DNA of 52,249 nucleotides, taken from Arachnia propionica. Its GTDB lineage: Bacteria; Actinomycetota; Actinomycetes; Propionibacteriales; Propionibacteriaceae. Under the pieces are notes generated by a model. That model had not been told where the DNA came from. It saw nothing but the letters and a program-made list of their open reading frames with translations, and made no database searches. The DNA lies in assembly GCF_003932785.1 (NCBI RefSeq), contig NZ_RQYT01000017.1, forward strand, positions 1 to 52,249. The letters run 5' to 3'. Numbering within the stretch: position 1 is the stretch's first letter; every line of letters starts with the position of its first letter. A program made the translations under genes and the position numbers. Below are positions 1 to 8,177 of this stretch, piece after piece.

Positions 1-40
1 ACGGGCCCTCCGCAGGCTCCGGGCCCGGCTCGACCAACGG
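1..40. repeat. Partial copy of the GGGCCC / CTCGACCA-CGG dispersed repeat
   Basis: The first 40 bases (ACGGGCCCTCC, then GGGCCCGGCTCGACCAACGG) match a full unit at 19913-19964 (ACGGGCCCCTCC, then GGGCCCCGGCTCGACCAGCGG). The two GGGCCC blocks can pair, so the unit is a hairpin. The copy is cut by the window edge. No gene is recognisable between here and 246; bases 88-157 only contain two near-identical GTGAAYAACGCCT stretches. Confidence 0.5.
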
Positions 41-246
41 TGAAGAAGGCGGCTCTGCCACGGAAACAAGCAGCCGCCCAGGCCCCGTGAACAACGCCTC
101 TACACCCACCATCAGCCCCGTGAATAACGCCTTGATCCCGGGAGTTCTGGGCGGCGGCGCCGGAGGAACCGCGTCCGCACCAGAGGGGAGGAGCCACCAT
201 GTGGATCGCCTGGTGAAGTCGTCCCTCACTCTTCCGGCGATGCGAT

Positions 247-1596
247 TCAGGATCCCTGTTCTGCAACGAGTATGGTCTCGGCCACGGTGAGGGTCTCCGC
301 CCACGTGACGGCATCGTCGCGGGAACGTTCCAGAAGCTTCAGGGTGGCCGCCCGCTCCGCGGCTCGTCCGGCCGATTCCCAGAGCATCGCCGCATGTTCC
401 AGCGCGCCCTCAGCGCTGCCGAGCAACTCCTCGGCGGCGAGGATGTTGCGCAGCCGAAGGGCGCTCACTGCCCGTGCGCACCATCGCTCGGCTTCCGCCA
501 CTCGTGCGTTCCCCTGCGGCTCCGGGTTGGCCCCCCGCACCCTCACCTCAAGGCAGGGCGCCTCCTCGGTCAGCCTGCGCAGCAGGGCAGCCTGTGCTGC
601 GGAGAGCTCCACTGCGCCACTCCAGTCATGGCCGTCCGGCTCGGGGCTGAGCCTTCCCGATGCGATGGGCAGCGGCCACTCAGCGCTGAGGACGTCGAAG
701 AACATCCCGCCCGTGAGGGTGGGCACCTCCCCCAGGAGCCGGAAGACGTCGCCCGCCCCTTCCGCGGTCGCCGTGACCCGTCCCCCGCCCTCACTCTGCT
801 CCACCCGCCAACGCACGTTTCCCTCGCGACGCGACAGCAGCCCCAACGGAACGTCCCGCCAGTCCACCGTCGACGTGCCTGACGTGGGCGAGGCTCCGGC
901 CGCGAGGGCCAGGTCAGGACGCAGCTGCTTCAACAGCTCAGGGACCGTGACCGGGCCTGCGGCCGGAGGGACGGGTTCCTCGAAGGTGTGGGCCCAGGCG
1001 ACGGCCTTGCCATGGTCGGTGCTGAGAGGCGACAGCTCCGCCACGAGAATGTCCAGGGCCTCGATGAGCAGGGCCTTGACGGCGGGCTGTGCCACCGCCG
1101 CGTGCACCGCCGTGGGACGGGCCATGAGAGCCTCCAGGAGCTGGAAGAGTTCGGCAGCCCAACTCTCGTCGACGTCGAGAATGCCCCGGAGCATCGCGAC
1201 AAGGGTCAGCTCCTCCAGCAGCAGCAGCCCCGGGTCGAGGGACAGAGCAGCGTGGCGTTGGCACCACCGCACCTCCGCCAGTCGCGTCAGGAGCACCAAC
1301 GCCGGCTGCCCGACGACTGGGCGCGACACCACGTCGTCGTTGCGTTGGAGCGCGCGATCCAGCACCCCGGCGGCAAGGGTGTTCCCGAAGATCTGCTCCA
1401 GGACGGGGACGGCGATGTCGGGCTCGGCCACCAGGCAGGAGGGCAGCCGGTCCGGGCGGGAAGGATCGAAGTCAAGGGTTGCGCCGAGGATGTCCAAGGT
1501 CACTGCCCCCGCCGGCGCCACCGGTTCCTCGCCTATCATGACGGCGCCGAATCCAATGTGTTGGATCAACACCTCACGGGGCTGGTCGAACGTCAT
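247..1596 (-). CDS. Unknown protein A (449 aa), coupled to the gene at 1593-2951
   Basis: I do not recognise this protein. It has no signal peptide, no membrane segment and no catalytic motif I can name. The N-terminal 200 residues are Leu/Ala-rich and probably helical; the middle (about 230-330) is predicted to contain strands, with repeated VRWRVEQ/GDVFRLL-type segments; the C-terminal 100 residues are again helical. The ATG overlaps the TGA of the upstream gene (ATGA) and is preceded by AAAGGA, so the two proteins are made together and may form a complex. Coding strand and length are well supported by strong third-position GC bias; function is open. Confidence 0.8.
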   Translation of the reverse strand: MTFDQPREVLIQHIGFGAVMIGEEPVAPAGAVTLDILGATLDFDPSRPDRLPSCLVAEPDIAVPVLEQIFGNTLAAGVLDRALQRNDDVVSRPVVGQPALVLLTRLAEVRWCQRHAALSLDPGLLLLEELTLVAMLRGILDVDESWAAELFQLLEALMARPTAVHAAVAQPAVKALLIEALDILVAELSPLSTDHGKAVAWAHTFEEPVPPAAGPVTVPELLKQLRPDLALAAGASPTSGTSTVDWRDVPLGLLSRREGNVRWRVEQSEGGGRVTATAEGAGDVFRLLGEVPTLTGGMFFDVLSAEWPLPIASGRLSPEPDGHDWSGAVELSAAQAALLRRLTEEAPCLEVRVRGANPEPQGNARVAEAERWCARAVSALRLRNILAAEELLGSAEGALEHAAMLWESAGRAAERAATLKLLERSRDDAVTWAETLTVAETILVAEQGS

Positions 1597-2951
1597 GAAC
1601 TTTCCTTTGCAACAAGCTTCATCATGAAATCAAGGTCAGGGAACCCGAACTCCTCGGCCGCACGACGGTACTCCTCCATCCGTTCCGGGTCCCGGGTACG
1701 AAGCCCCAGGGCCACCTCGGGGTGTTCAGCGAACCACGCGCAGGCTCGATTGACGATGTCATCGGCCAGTGACGACTGTTCAGCTTCTTCGGCGGGGCGA
1801 GTGAGTTCCACGATCCCCAAGGTACGCGCCCTCTTCAGGTGGGCCTCCCCCGAGGGAACCCCCTTGAAGACTGCACGGGTGACAATTCTCCGCGCCTCCG
1901 CCGCGTCTATGGCCTGTTGACGACGGTCCCGTTTGAAACAGTCCATCCAGGCGCGGCGCATCGCATGTTGATGGGCGCGATCCATCTGCTCCGTCCGAAG
2001 CAGATATCTGCCCTGCTCCTGCTTGCTGCAGAAGGTACGGATCACCGCCTCCGCCAAGGCCATCAGTTGCCCGTTGAGCAGCACCTCGGATGCCCCATCG
2101 GCAACGACATCAGCTGTGATCGGCCCGGGCTCCTGCACCCAGGAACGATCCTCGTCCGGGTCTGCACAGGGACCATCCGAGACGGAGGCCCGACCCTGCA
2201 GCAGACCTCGAAGGAGGCTGTAGAGCAGGACGAGCGCGGATTCGTGACTCAACCCGAGCCGACTGCACGCCCGGATCACCTCGGCCTGGGCGATGTCATC
2301 AGCCACGCCGGGGACGGAGAGGTCCTGCGCAGCCATGTGGAATCTCGAGTACACGGAACGCCCCAGGGCATCCCATGTGTTCTCCCGTCGAGTACGGATG
2401 AGCGGCGGACGCTCGTCGTCCCCCAGCATGACGCGGCTGTAGGGGTGCTCGGCAAGATGGGCTGCGCCCTCACTGTCCCACAGCTGCTCGTACATCTCCT
2501 CGAAACGCCGGAACTCTTCCCGGCTCAGCAACCGCTCCAACGACGGGGCATTGGCCAGATGGGTACTCGCCACGGCCTCGAGCTCCATCTCCCCGAGCGG
2601 CTCATCAGTGAGCCATCCCTTGGCCACGGCACGCACCAGACACTCCGCGGTCTGTCCCGCGGTCACGGCGGCCCGCCGCCGCCTGGCCTCGTCCATGGAG
2701 CAGTCCGTGAGGCGTCGCACCACCGCCAGATCAGACAGGATCTGGGTCTCGTACTCCGCCAGCCACAGTTCCAGACGACGGTCCTCGTCCTCCCGACTCA
2801 GCGACTCGGGGAAGGCCCGTCGGTAGACACGAAGCAGCCAATGCCTCGTAGCGAGGGAGGCGCTGAGCCCTCCGCCCCGGGGCGCGAGCATGCGCCAGTC
2901 CTGCTGCTGCTCCAACCACTGACAGCACACCCGGAAGAGTCTCGGAGCCAT
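1593..2951 (-). CDS. Unknown protein B (452 aa), first gene of a two-gene operon
   Basis: Not recognised. The protein is soluble, charged and mostly helical (many Arg/Glu/Leu heptad-like stretches), with no transmembrane segment or secretion signal. I chose ATG 2951 because AGGAGG lies 8 bases upstream; an in-frame GTG three codons earlier overlaps that ribosome site. Its stop overlaps the start of the 449-aa gene (ATGA). The divergent gene at 3091 encodes an HTH protein, so this operon and that gene probably share a control region at 2952-3090. It has no recognisable nuclease, NTPase or helicase motif, so a defence role cannot be claimed from sequence alone. Confidence 0.8.
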   Translation of the reverse strand: MAPRLFRVCCQWLEQQQDWRMLAPRGGGLSASLATRHWLLRVYRRAFPESLSREDEDRRLELWLAEYETQILSDLAVVRRLTDCSMDEARRRRAAVTAGQTAECLVRAVAKGWLTDEPLGEMELEAVASTHLANAPSLERLLSREEFRRFEEMYEQLWDSEGAAHLAEHPYSRVMLGDDERPPLIRTRRENTWDALGRSVYSRFHMAAQDLSVPGVADDIAQAEVIRACSRLGLSHESALVLLYSLLRGLLQGRASVSDGPCADPDEDRSWVQEPGPITADVVADGASEVLLNGQLMALAEAVIRTFCSKQEQGRYLLRTEQMDRAHQHAMRRAWMDCFKRDRRQQAIDAAEARRIVTRAVFKGVPSGEAHLKRARTLGIVELTRPAEEAEQSSLADDIVNRACAWFAEHPEVALGLRTRDPERMEEYRRAAEEFGFPDLDFMMKLVAKESS

Positions 2952-3090
2952 GGACTTCACCTCCTGCGTCGTACATACGCATCTGACGGACAGCGCGTCC
3001 GCTCATTTTGGCCCCACAGCCACCTTGGCTGCGTCGACGAGGGCGACAAGAGTTAAGATCCAAAAGGATGACGGATGGGGAGGAATCTGG

Positions 3091-4029
3091 ATGGGGATCG
3101 ACGTAGTGGTGCCGGACCAAGACACCCTGGTAGCCGAGATCGTGGGTGTGTGTCGCAGGGGCCTGATGCATCCAGAACTTCCCCCGTGCCCGGCACTTCG
3201 CCGCATACTGCGAATCGAGGAGAACGTTTCTGACCTGATCGCCGCCCCGATGATCCGGGCCGGCGTCCTTGAGGCTGCCAACGATCTTCCCCCTGATCAT
3301 CGACTTGTCTTCTATGAGTCATCCGGCGCATGGCCGGGGGCTCCACTGGGACGGGAGAAACGTCTGGTAGCCGCGGCCTTGGCGGCCAACATATCAACCA
3401 GAACTGCCCGACGGTGGAGCGAGGAGATCGCACCTCGCCAGATCGCCGCGAAGCTGCTCACCGATACCGACACCGTGGTCCAACGCGCCAGTTTCGCGAT
3501 AACCCGTTTGCATGCACGCCTCGACCTCTCCCTGCCGAGCCCAGTCATCATCTTGGAACGTACCATCCGAGTACTTGCCCCTGCCATGCCCACATTCTTC
3601 GAGGAGGTGACGATCCCGTACCTCCGGGTCGGACAACCAGCCTGGAGGGAGGTACTCGGCTGCACTGTCGACAAGGTCGTGTCGTTAGGTCATGGCATGT
3701 GGGGCGTGACCCACCGTTTTCCGGAACAGCTCCACTCGGGAAGCACACACACGTTCTCCACTTCCCTGAAGCTCCCCAACCACGCTTCCCTCCACCCCGA
3801 GATCGGATTCCGCCCCCACAACACCACCTTGAACGCCCAGATCAGCATCCAGTTTGGCAAACGGCTTCCCTCCCGAATCGAAAGTTTCGAGACGACCGGC
3901 CCTCCCGGAGGTGTCCCTGGCGCCCATGTGACCAACCGCATGAGACCGGATCACGGACTACAACGGTTCATGTTCCCCGACATCAAACTCGGGTACGCCG
4001 TCGGCGTCCGCTGGTTCATGGATGACTGA
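3091..4029 (+). CDS. Putative HTH regulator with an unknown beta-rich C-terminal domain (312 aa)
   Basis: Residues about 80-105 (GREKRLVAAALAANISTRTA, then RRWSEE) have the layout of a helix-turn-helix: a variable spacer helix, then a recognition helix of the type seen in many actinobacterial proteins with a G-S/T-x-RTARRW core. The C-terminal half is beta-rich, with a conserved-looking FRPHNTTL/GFRP patch, and has no family I can name. The start is ATG 3091 with GGGAGG 8 bases upstream; the frame is open back to 2950 but without a better ribosome site. A -10-like TAAGAT lies at 3054-3059. By eye, base composition is lower in GC than the rest of the window, suggesting acquisition. It likely controls the divergent operon or the next gene. 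Confidence 0.65.
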   Translation: MGIDVVVPDQDTLVAEIVGVCRRGLMHPELPPCPALRRILRIEENVSDLIAAPMIRAGVLEAANDLPPDHRLVFYESSGAWPGAPLGREKRLVAAALAANISTRTARRWSEEIAPRQIAAKLLTDTDTVVQRASFAITRLHARLDLSLPSPVIILERTIRVLAPAMPTFFEEVTIPYLRVGQPAWREVLGCTVDKVVSLGHGMWGVTHRFPEQLHSGSTHTFSTSLKLPNHASLHPEIGFRPHNTTLNAQISIQFGKRLPSRIESFETTGPPGGVPGAHVTNRMRPDHGLQRFMFPDIKLGYAVGVRWFMDD

Positions 4030-4155
4030 CCGCGGGGCCAGTTGCTGACAGATCCCTGACAATCCGAGCCGAACCCTTCACTTTCGGGGGTGTCGACCTT
4101 CAGGCTAGGAGATACATCGACCACGGCGGCCGGTGATTGTCAGAAGGGACTGCGG

Positions 4156-5022
4156 ATGACGACGATCAGCCTCCCCGAGATCGCAGAGATCGTGTGGCAC
4201 ACCACGGCTGCGTGGCGTGCCACCACCTGCCATGACGGCACGTACTGCCCCACCAAACGAGCCCCTTACGGCCACGGCGACCCGGGTGCCGTCATGATGG
4301 CCGAGGAATGCAGGCGCAAGGGATGCCTGGATCTCGTGCACGAGCTGCTGATGCACGTCGAGACCTCCCTGACGAAGGAGTCCGTGCAGAGAAACCTCGA
4401 GGGTGTCGCCAAGGTCGGCGGCTACATCCGGACCATGGTGACCACGCACATGTCCGACATGCGTCGCAAGGAGCGCGTCAAGCGCGGCTTCCCCGCGAAG
4501 ACGAACCGGGATGACGGGGCTCCCGGCCGGGTGAATGCCGTGCTGCGTACCACCGAGGGGGAGCGCGGCGAGTGGCTCGTCCAGATCTTCCGCATCCTGC
4601 GGTCCTGGCCCTTCGGGGCGAACCACGTCGCCGGACACTGGCCGGTCAGCGGCCTGACGCAGGAGTACCTGAAAAACCACAAGGACCCCATCGACGAGGC
4701 GCAGGTGCTCGCCGACATCCGGAAGGTGCTCCAGGTGGCCAAGGAGGTCCTGGGCGCGACCTGGGTCCACGACCACCTGACCCTCCCCAGCCACAGCAAC
4801 GGCCCTGCGGAGGCGCTCTCGGACACCAGCGCCCTCGCCGAGCCGCCCACCACTGACCACGCGTTGGCCACGATGCTGGTGTCGGCCTACGACCGGTTGC
4901 AGAGGAAGGGCGCCTCGGATGACGAAGCCCTGATGCGGGCGATCAAGGAGATCTACGGCGTCGAGGTGCGCATCACCCGGGAGATCCGAGAGGCCGTGCA
5001 GGAGTTCCGTCAGGCCGGGTGA
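4156..5022 (+). CDS. Unknown protein, possible sigma-like or DNA-binding protein (288 aa)
   Basis: The start at ATG 4156 has AGAAGGGA upstream. The central part (about 75-120) runs ...VGGYIRTMVTTHMSDMRRKER followed by RVKRGFPAK, which recalls the region-2 helices of sigma-70-like proteins (a hydrophobic Y-I-R helix followed by a basic D-x-x-R-R-x-x-R helix). The C-terminal 50 residues (ALATMLVSAYDRLQRKGA onward) are a second helical module. No cysteine-rich or catalytic motif is present except an N-terminal cluster of Cys (THCHDGTYC-like, and ECRRKGC) that might bind metal. The sigma idea is weak inference; a DNA-binding role is plausible because it lies beside the HTH protein at 3091. Confidence 0.6.
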   Translation: MTTISLPEIAEIVWHTTAAWRATTCHDGTYCPTKRAPYGHGDPGAVMMAEECRRKGCLDLVHELLMHVETSLTKESVQRNLEGVAKVGGYIRTMVTTHMSDMRRKERVKRGFPAKTNRDDGAPGRVNAVLRTTEGERGEWLVQIFRILRSWPFGANHVAGHWPVSGLTQEYLKNHKDPIDEAQVLADIRKVLQVAKEVLGATWVHDHLTLPSHSNGPAEALSDTSALAEPPTTDHALATMLVSAYDRLQRKGASDDEALMRAIKEIYGVEVRITREIREAVQEFRQAG

Positions 5023-5202
5023 GGTCACCCGTCAGGGCACCAAACCCCTGCAGATGCGCGGCGCGCAGGCTTTGGGAACGCGGACGGCCATCGAGCTCCG
5101 CGCATGGGCAGGTCCGGGAACCGCCCGTCGGACGCGCAAGGATGAAGCACGATTCTCCCGTCGGCTGGTCCTGTGGAACCGGGATCTGAGAAGCTGTGAC
5201 GC

Positions 5203-6258
5203 ATGGCGCAGCAGGGAGGACACCTTCGAAGCCCTCGCCTCTCCGGCCCGTCCCCTCGGCCACAGTGGGCTCCCTCCGCGGTGCGGCCACCCGTGGTTGC
5301 GCGGTCGGGACAGAACGCGTGGAGATCGCTCCCCTCACCCAACCGAGCACTTTCCCCTGGCGAGCCCGACCCACGTGACCGTGCCCTTGCGAGGACAATC
5401 ACTGGACTGGCGTACTTGGTGTTACTGGCCTCCTTCATACTCAACATGCCCACATTGGCCACCGACCGGGAACGCCAGGAACCCAAGCCACCCCCGCTGC
5501 CGAAGGCCACCGAGTCGCCGGGCGGCTTCACCACCTACCCTCAGCCCAGACGTCCCGCCTGGCTGCCGGAACAGACCGTCGAGGACCTCCTCCCCGAGAC
5601 CTCCTTCCCGGACTCGTTGACGCGGCATCCCCTCTTCCTCGCCGAGTACCCGGTGGCGGACTGCCCCGACCCCCATCCTTTCAAGGACCAGGAGGAGTAC
5701 CGCCGCTACTCGGCGGACCTCGCGGAGTGCATCCTCACGGCCTGGACACCCCACTTCACAACACTCGGGCGCCCCCTCAACCCGGTCCAGGTGGTCTCAT
5801 TCGAGACCCACATCAGCACCCCGTGCGGGGATCACGATGCTCGCTTCTCCGCGATGTACTGCCCAGCGAACGAGACCATCTACCTGGGACGGGAGAGCTT
5901 CGAGGAAGACCTCCATGACCCGACCTATGCGGCGATGACCACCATCCACGAGGTGTTCCACCACATCCAGTACAACAGCGGAATCCTTGAGCTCGCTTAC
6001 ACGCTCCCCATCGACGAGCTGGAGATCAGCCGTCGCGTGGAGTTGCAGACCATCTGTTCCGAGTCACGACAGTCACTCACCCTCGACATCGGTTTCAGCG
6101 GGAGGGACTACCGCCGGCTGATGAGCGCGCTGAAGCAGGTCGGGGAGGAGGTCCACGGCTCCAACGAATCCCTCACCTACTGGGGAGGACGCGGTTTCCA
6201 CGTCACCACCCTGCAGGGCTGCAACACCTGGCTGGTGCCGTCGGACATGGTCGACTGA
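5203..6258 (+). CDS. Membrane-anchored putative zinc metallopeptidase (HEVFH motif)
   Basis: The protein has a 60-residue Pro/Arg/Ser-rich cytoplasmic N-terminus, one hydrophobic segment (about 61-82, TITGLAYLVLLASFIL), a Pro-rich extracellular linker and a catalytic-looking domain. H249-E250-V-F-H253 is an HExxH zinc-site motif; four Cys in the outer domain (C154, C176, C208, C220) could form disulfides. A downstream Glu ligand is probably in the ELEISRRVELQ segment. It would act outside the membrane; its substrate is unknown. No strong ribosome site precedes ATG 5203, so the start is uncertain, although the membrane segment argues against a much later start. Confidence 0.65.
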   Translation: MAQQGGHLRSPRLSGPSPRPQWAPSAVRPPVVARSGQNAWRSLPSPNRALSPGEPDPRDRALARTITGLAYLVLLASFILNMPTLATDRERQEPKPPPLPKATESPGGFTTYPQPRRPAWLPEQTVEDLLPETSFPDSLTRHPLFLAEYPVADCPDPHPFKDQEEYRRYSADLAECILTAWTPHFTTLGRPLNPVQVVSFETHISTPCGDHDARFSAMYCPANETIYLGRESFEEDLHDPTYAAMTTIHEVFHHIQYNSGILELAYTLPIDELEISRRVELQTICSESRQSLTLDIGFSGRDYRRLMSALKQVGEEVHGSNESLTYWGGRGFHVTTLQGCNTWLVPSDMVD

Positions 6259-6283
6259 CAGGGCGAGCGCCGGGCATGAAGAA

Positions 6284-6310
6284 GGGCCCGATGTCCGCGA
6301 CACCGGGCCC
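6284..6310. terminator. Bidirectional hairpin terminator between convergent genes
   Basis: GGGCCCGATGTC (6284-6295) pairs with GACACCGGGCCC (6299-6310) around a CGC loop: a 12-bp stem with one wobble, between the stops of the metallopeptidase gene (+) and the small acidic protein gene (-). Confidence 0.75.
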
Positions 6311-6324
6311 GATCCTCATCACTC

Positions 6325-6786
6325 TCACTCGCCTGAGGGCTGCTCCTCCTCGACGACCTCCGCGACCTTCTCGGCCGCGTCGGAGGCCTCCTCCGCCTTC
6401 TTCTTCACGACCTCGCGTCCCTTCTCGCTGAGTTCGCGGAAGCCGCGGTTGATCTCGTCGACGAACTTGTTGAGGTGCGCCCCGAGCTGCTCGAAGAACT
6501 GGCGCGCACCGGGGGCATCGGTGTCCGGATGGGTCTTGGCGTACTCCGACTTCTGCTCGTCGTAGAAGGCCTTGGCCTTCTCGCCGACGAGGCCCGCCAG
6601 GCCCGCGATCGCGTACCCGGCGTCGACGACGAACTTCGTCGCGTCCTCGCCGAACTGCTTCCTCGACTCCTCCGTCGTGGTGCCCGAGACGACCTCACCC
6701 TCGAGGGTTTCCGTCGCCTCCTGGGCCGCCTCACCGAAGACCTGCTCGGCGTGGTGGTCGACGTGGGCGTCTTCGTGATGGTTCAT
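6325..6786 (-). CDS. Small acidic helical protein of unknown function (153 aa)
   Basis: ATG 6786 has a perfect AGGAGG 6 bases upstream; an open frame continues to 6966 but without a start of that quality. The protein begins with a His-rich stretch (NHHEDAHVDHHAEQ), then has one mildly hydrophobic segment (VDAGYAIAGLAGLVGEKAKAF) and a long charged, Glu/Lys/Ala-rich helix ending in EEEQPSGE. The composition resembles stress-linked amphipathic helical proteins, but no family assignment is possible. The N-terminal histidines may bind metal, and the gene lies next to a zinc-response pair; a link is only a guess. Confidence 0.75.
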   Translation of the reverse strand: MNHHEDAHVDHHAEQVFGEAAQEATETLEGEVVSGTTTEESRKQFGEDATKFVVDAGYAIAGLAGLVGEKAKAFYDEQKSEYAKTHPDTDAPGARQFFEQLGAHLNKFVDEINRGFRELSEKGREVVKKKAEEASDAAEKVAEVVEEEQPSGE

Positions 6787-6905
6787 CGGTTCCTCCTGGG
6801 GTGTTGTCCGCTCTCTCAAGTGTCCCCCGGAACCGGGTCGTTCCCAACGGGAAAGCCCCTGATCCAACCCTGATCCGCCCCCGGAGCCACATCGACGGCG
6901 AACGC

Positions 6906-7910
6906 CTACCTCCGACGGTGGCTGGGGTGGGGCCAGGCGGGCAGGGGGTCGGGCAGCCCGGCCCACAGGGTCGGCCCAGCGAGGAACTCGTCGTCGGTCA
7001 GGGCGGCCGCATCGAGGGCCTCGACGAGGGCGGGCACGTCAAGATCGAGCCCGATGATCCCGAGATCCTGCCCGATCGACAGCGGTTCCTCCCCCGGCCG
7101 GTCCTTCCCGACGGGGTCCAGCGAGATGACCGTGCCGACGTGATCCCACTGCGCGATCAGTCCCTGCCGGGTCGCCAGCCGGGCGAAACCGCTGGACCGC
7201 AGCACGAGGCCGAACCGGTTGCCCGACATCGCGTCGAGGGTGGTCAGCAGCCGTCCCGGATGCAGCGGCCGGTGCTGTTCATAGCGGAAGGCCTGGACGC
7301 GTGGGTGCGTGTGGGCCGGGGCGAGGTCGTCGTTGAGGAGCGCGACCCAGCCGGGCCGGTCCTGGTCGAGACCGTAGGGGCGATCCGGGTCGAGGGGCAC
7401 GACGATCCCGGCGTCGAGTTCGATCCTCGCCCGCGGCGCGAGGTGGCCGATGAGGGCGACACCCGCCCCGATGTCCTCACAGGCCTCCCAGTTCACCACG
7501 ACGACGGTGGATGCGAACTCCAGCTGCGCACACACAGCCCGGGCCCTGGTGGTGAAGCGGACCTCGACGGGTCCGTCCCCGACGGGTTCGGCGACGGTCT
7601 CCATGCCCTGGAGGTCGGCGACGAGGTGGGCGGCGTCGACGACGCAGACGATCTCGATCAGCCGGGTGCGACCGTCGGGATCGGCGAGGACACCGATGAC
7701 CTGCTGGAGCGGCGTGCCGTCGGGGAACTCGATGACGACGGGTCCGAACTCGGCCTCGCGGTTGGCGGTGGCGAGCGGGTCGCGGCGCTGGAGGAGGTCC
7801 GTCGAGGTGAGCAGCGGCACGTCCACGAGCTCGGCGAGGTGCCGCGCGTAGCGTCGCCGCTCCGACAGGCAGGCCCCGACGACCGCCACCACATCAACCT
7901 GATCCACCAC
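6906..7910 (-). CDS. CobW/COG0523-like protein with a degenerate GTPase domain (334 aa)
   Basis: The order of elements matches COG0523 metallochaperone GTPases: an N-terminal beta strand followed by the P-loop position, a VVDA strand (90-93, CVVDAAHLVADL), an LEFASTVVVVN strand, and a C-terminal domain with RPLHPGRLL and RSSGFARLA. However, the P-loop reads G-A-C-L-S-E-R-R at 12-19 instead of GxxxxGKT, NKxD is N140-W-E-A143, and no CxCC metal motif is seen. It is therefore unlikely to hydrolyse GTP. The start is GTG 7910 after GGAGGGAGAC. It is divergent from the zinc-free L36 gene, and a Zur-like palindrome lies between them, so it is probably made under zinc starvation. Confidence 0.8.
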   Translation of the reverse strand: MVDQVDVVAVVGACLSERRRYARHLAELVDVPLLTSTDLLQRRDPLATANREAEFGPVVIEFPDGTPLQQVIGVLADPDGRTRLIEIVCVVDAAHLVADLQGMETVAEPVGDGPVEVRFTTRARAVCAQLEFASTVVVVNWEACEDIGAGVALIGHLAPRARIELDAGIVVPLDPDRPYGLDQDRPGWVALLNDDLAPAHTHPRVQAFRYEQHRPLHPGRLLTTLDAMSGNRFGLVLRSSGFARLATRQGLIAQWDHVGTVISLDPVGKDRPGEEPLSIGQDLGIIGLDLDVPALVEALDAAALTDDEFLAGPTLWAGLPDPLPAWPHPSHRRR

Positions 7911-7955
7911 GTCTCCCTCCCGGTTCGACCCCGCGTGGAATCTCCCCTATCCTTG

Positions 7956-7978
7956 TTGCAAATGATAACGCTTCTCAA
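7956..7978. promoter_or_regulatory. Putative Zur operator in a divergent promoter region
   Basis: A 23-bp imperfect palindrome (TTG at 7956, AAATGATAACG in the centre, TCAA at the end) resembles actinobacterial Zur boxes (AATGATAA-type core). It lies between the CobW-like gene and the gene for L36, both of which belong to zinc-starvation regulons in related bacteria. Assignment rests on motif and context, not on a score. Confidence 0.55.
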
Positions 7979-7991
7979 AAGGAGGTGAGTG

Positions 7992-8114
7992 ATGAAGGTT
8001 CGTGCCTCGATCCGCGCGCTCAAGATGCAGCCAGGCTCCCAGATCGTCCGACGACGCGGTCATCTGTACGTCATCAACAAGAAGAACCCCCGCTTCAAGG
8101 CCCGCCAGGGCTGA
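7992..8114 (+). CDS. rpmJ: 50S ribosomal protein L36, zinc-independent (C-minus) paralog
   Basis: This 40-residue protein begins [20 protein letters not shown] and ends [22 protein letters not shown], the typical L36 fold. The normal zinc-binding C-C-C-H set is absent (S6, then no Cys), so this is the YkgO-type paralog that replaces the zinc-binding L36 when zinc is scarce and frees ribosomal zinc. A strong ribosome site (AAAAGGAGGTGAGTG) precedes ATG 7992. It would be expressed with the divergent CobW-like gene from the Zur-box region, and is followed by a strong hairpin. Confidence 0.95.
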   Translation: MKVRASIRALKMQPGSQIVRRRGHLYVINKKNPRFKARQG

Positions 8115-8141
8115 CCCATCCCACCCCAACCCCACGGACCC

Positions 8142-8172
8142 GGGGCGGCGCGCTGGCAGGTCGCGCCGCCCC
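8142..8172. terminator. Bidirectional hairpin terminator after rpmJ
   Basis: GGGGCGGCGCG (8142-8152) and CGCGCCGCCCC (8162-8172) form a perfect 11-bp stem with a 9-base loop between the converging ends of rpmJ and the NUDIX gene. Confidence 0.75.
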
Positions 8173-8177
8173 GCATC

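Noticed and set aside
87-290. 67-aa open frame at the left edge
   Set aside because: No ribosome site, overlaps the end of protein A, and includes repeats and non-coding text.
8142-8172. rpmJ hairpin as part of the REP families
   Set aside because: It does not share arms with any repeat family and is a single-copy terminator.
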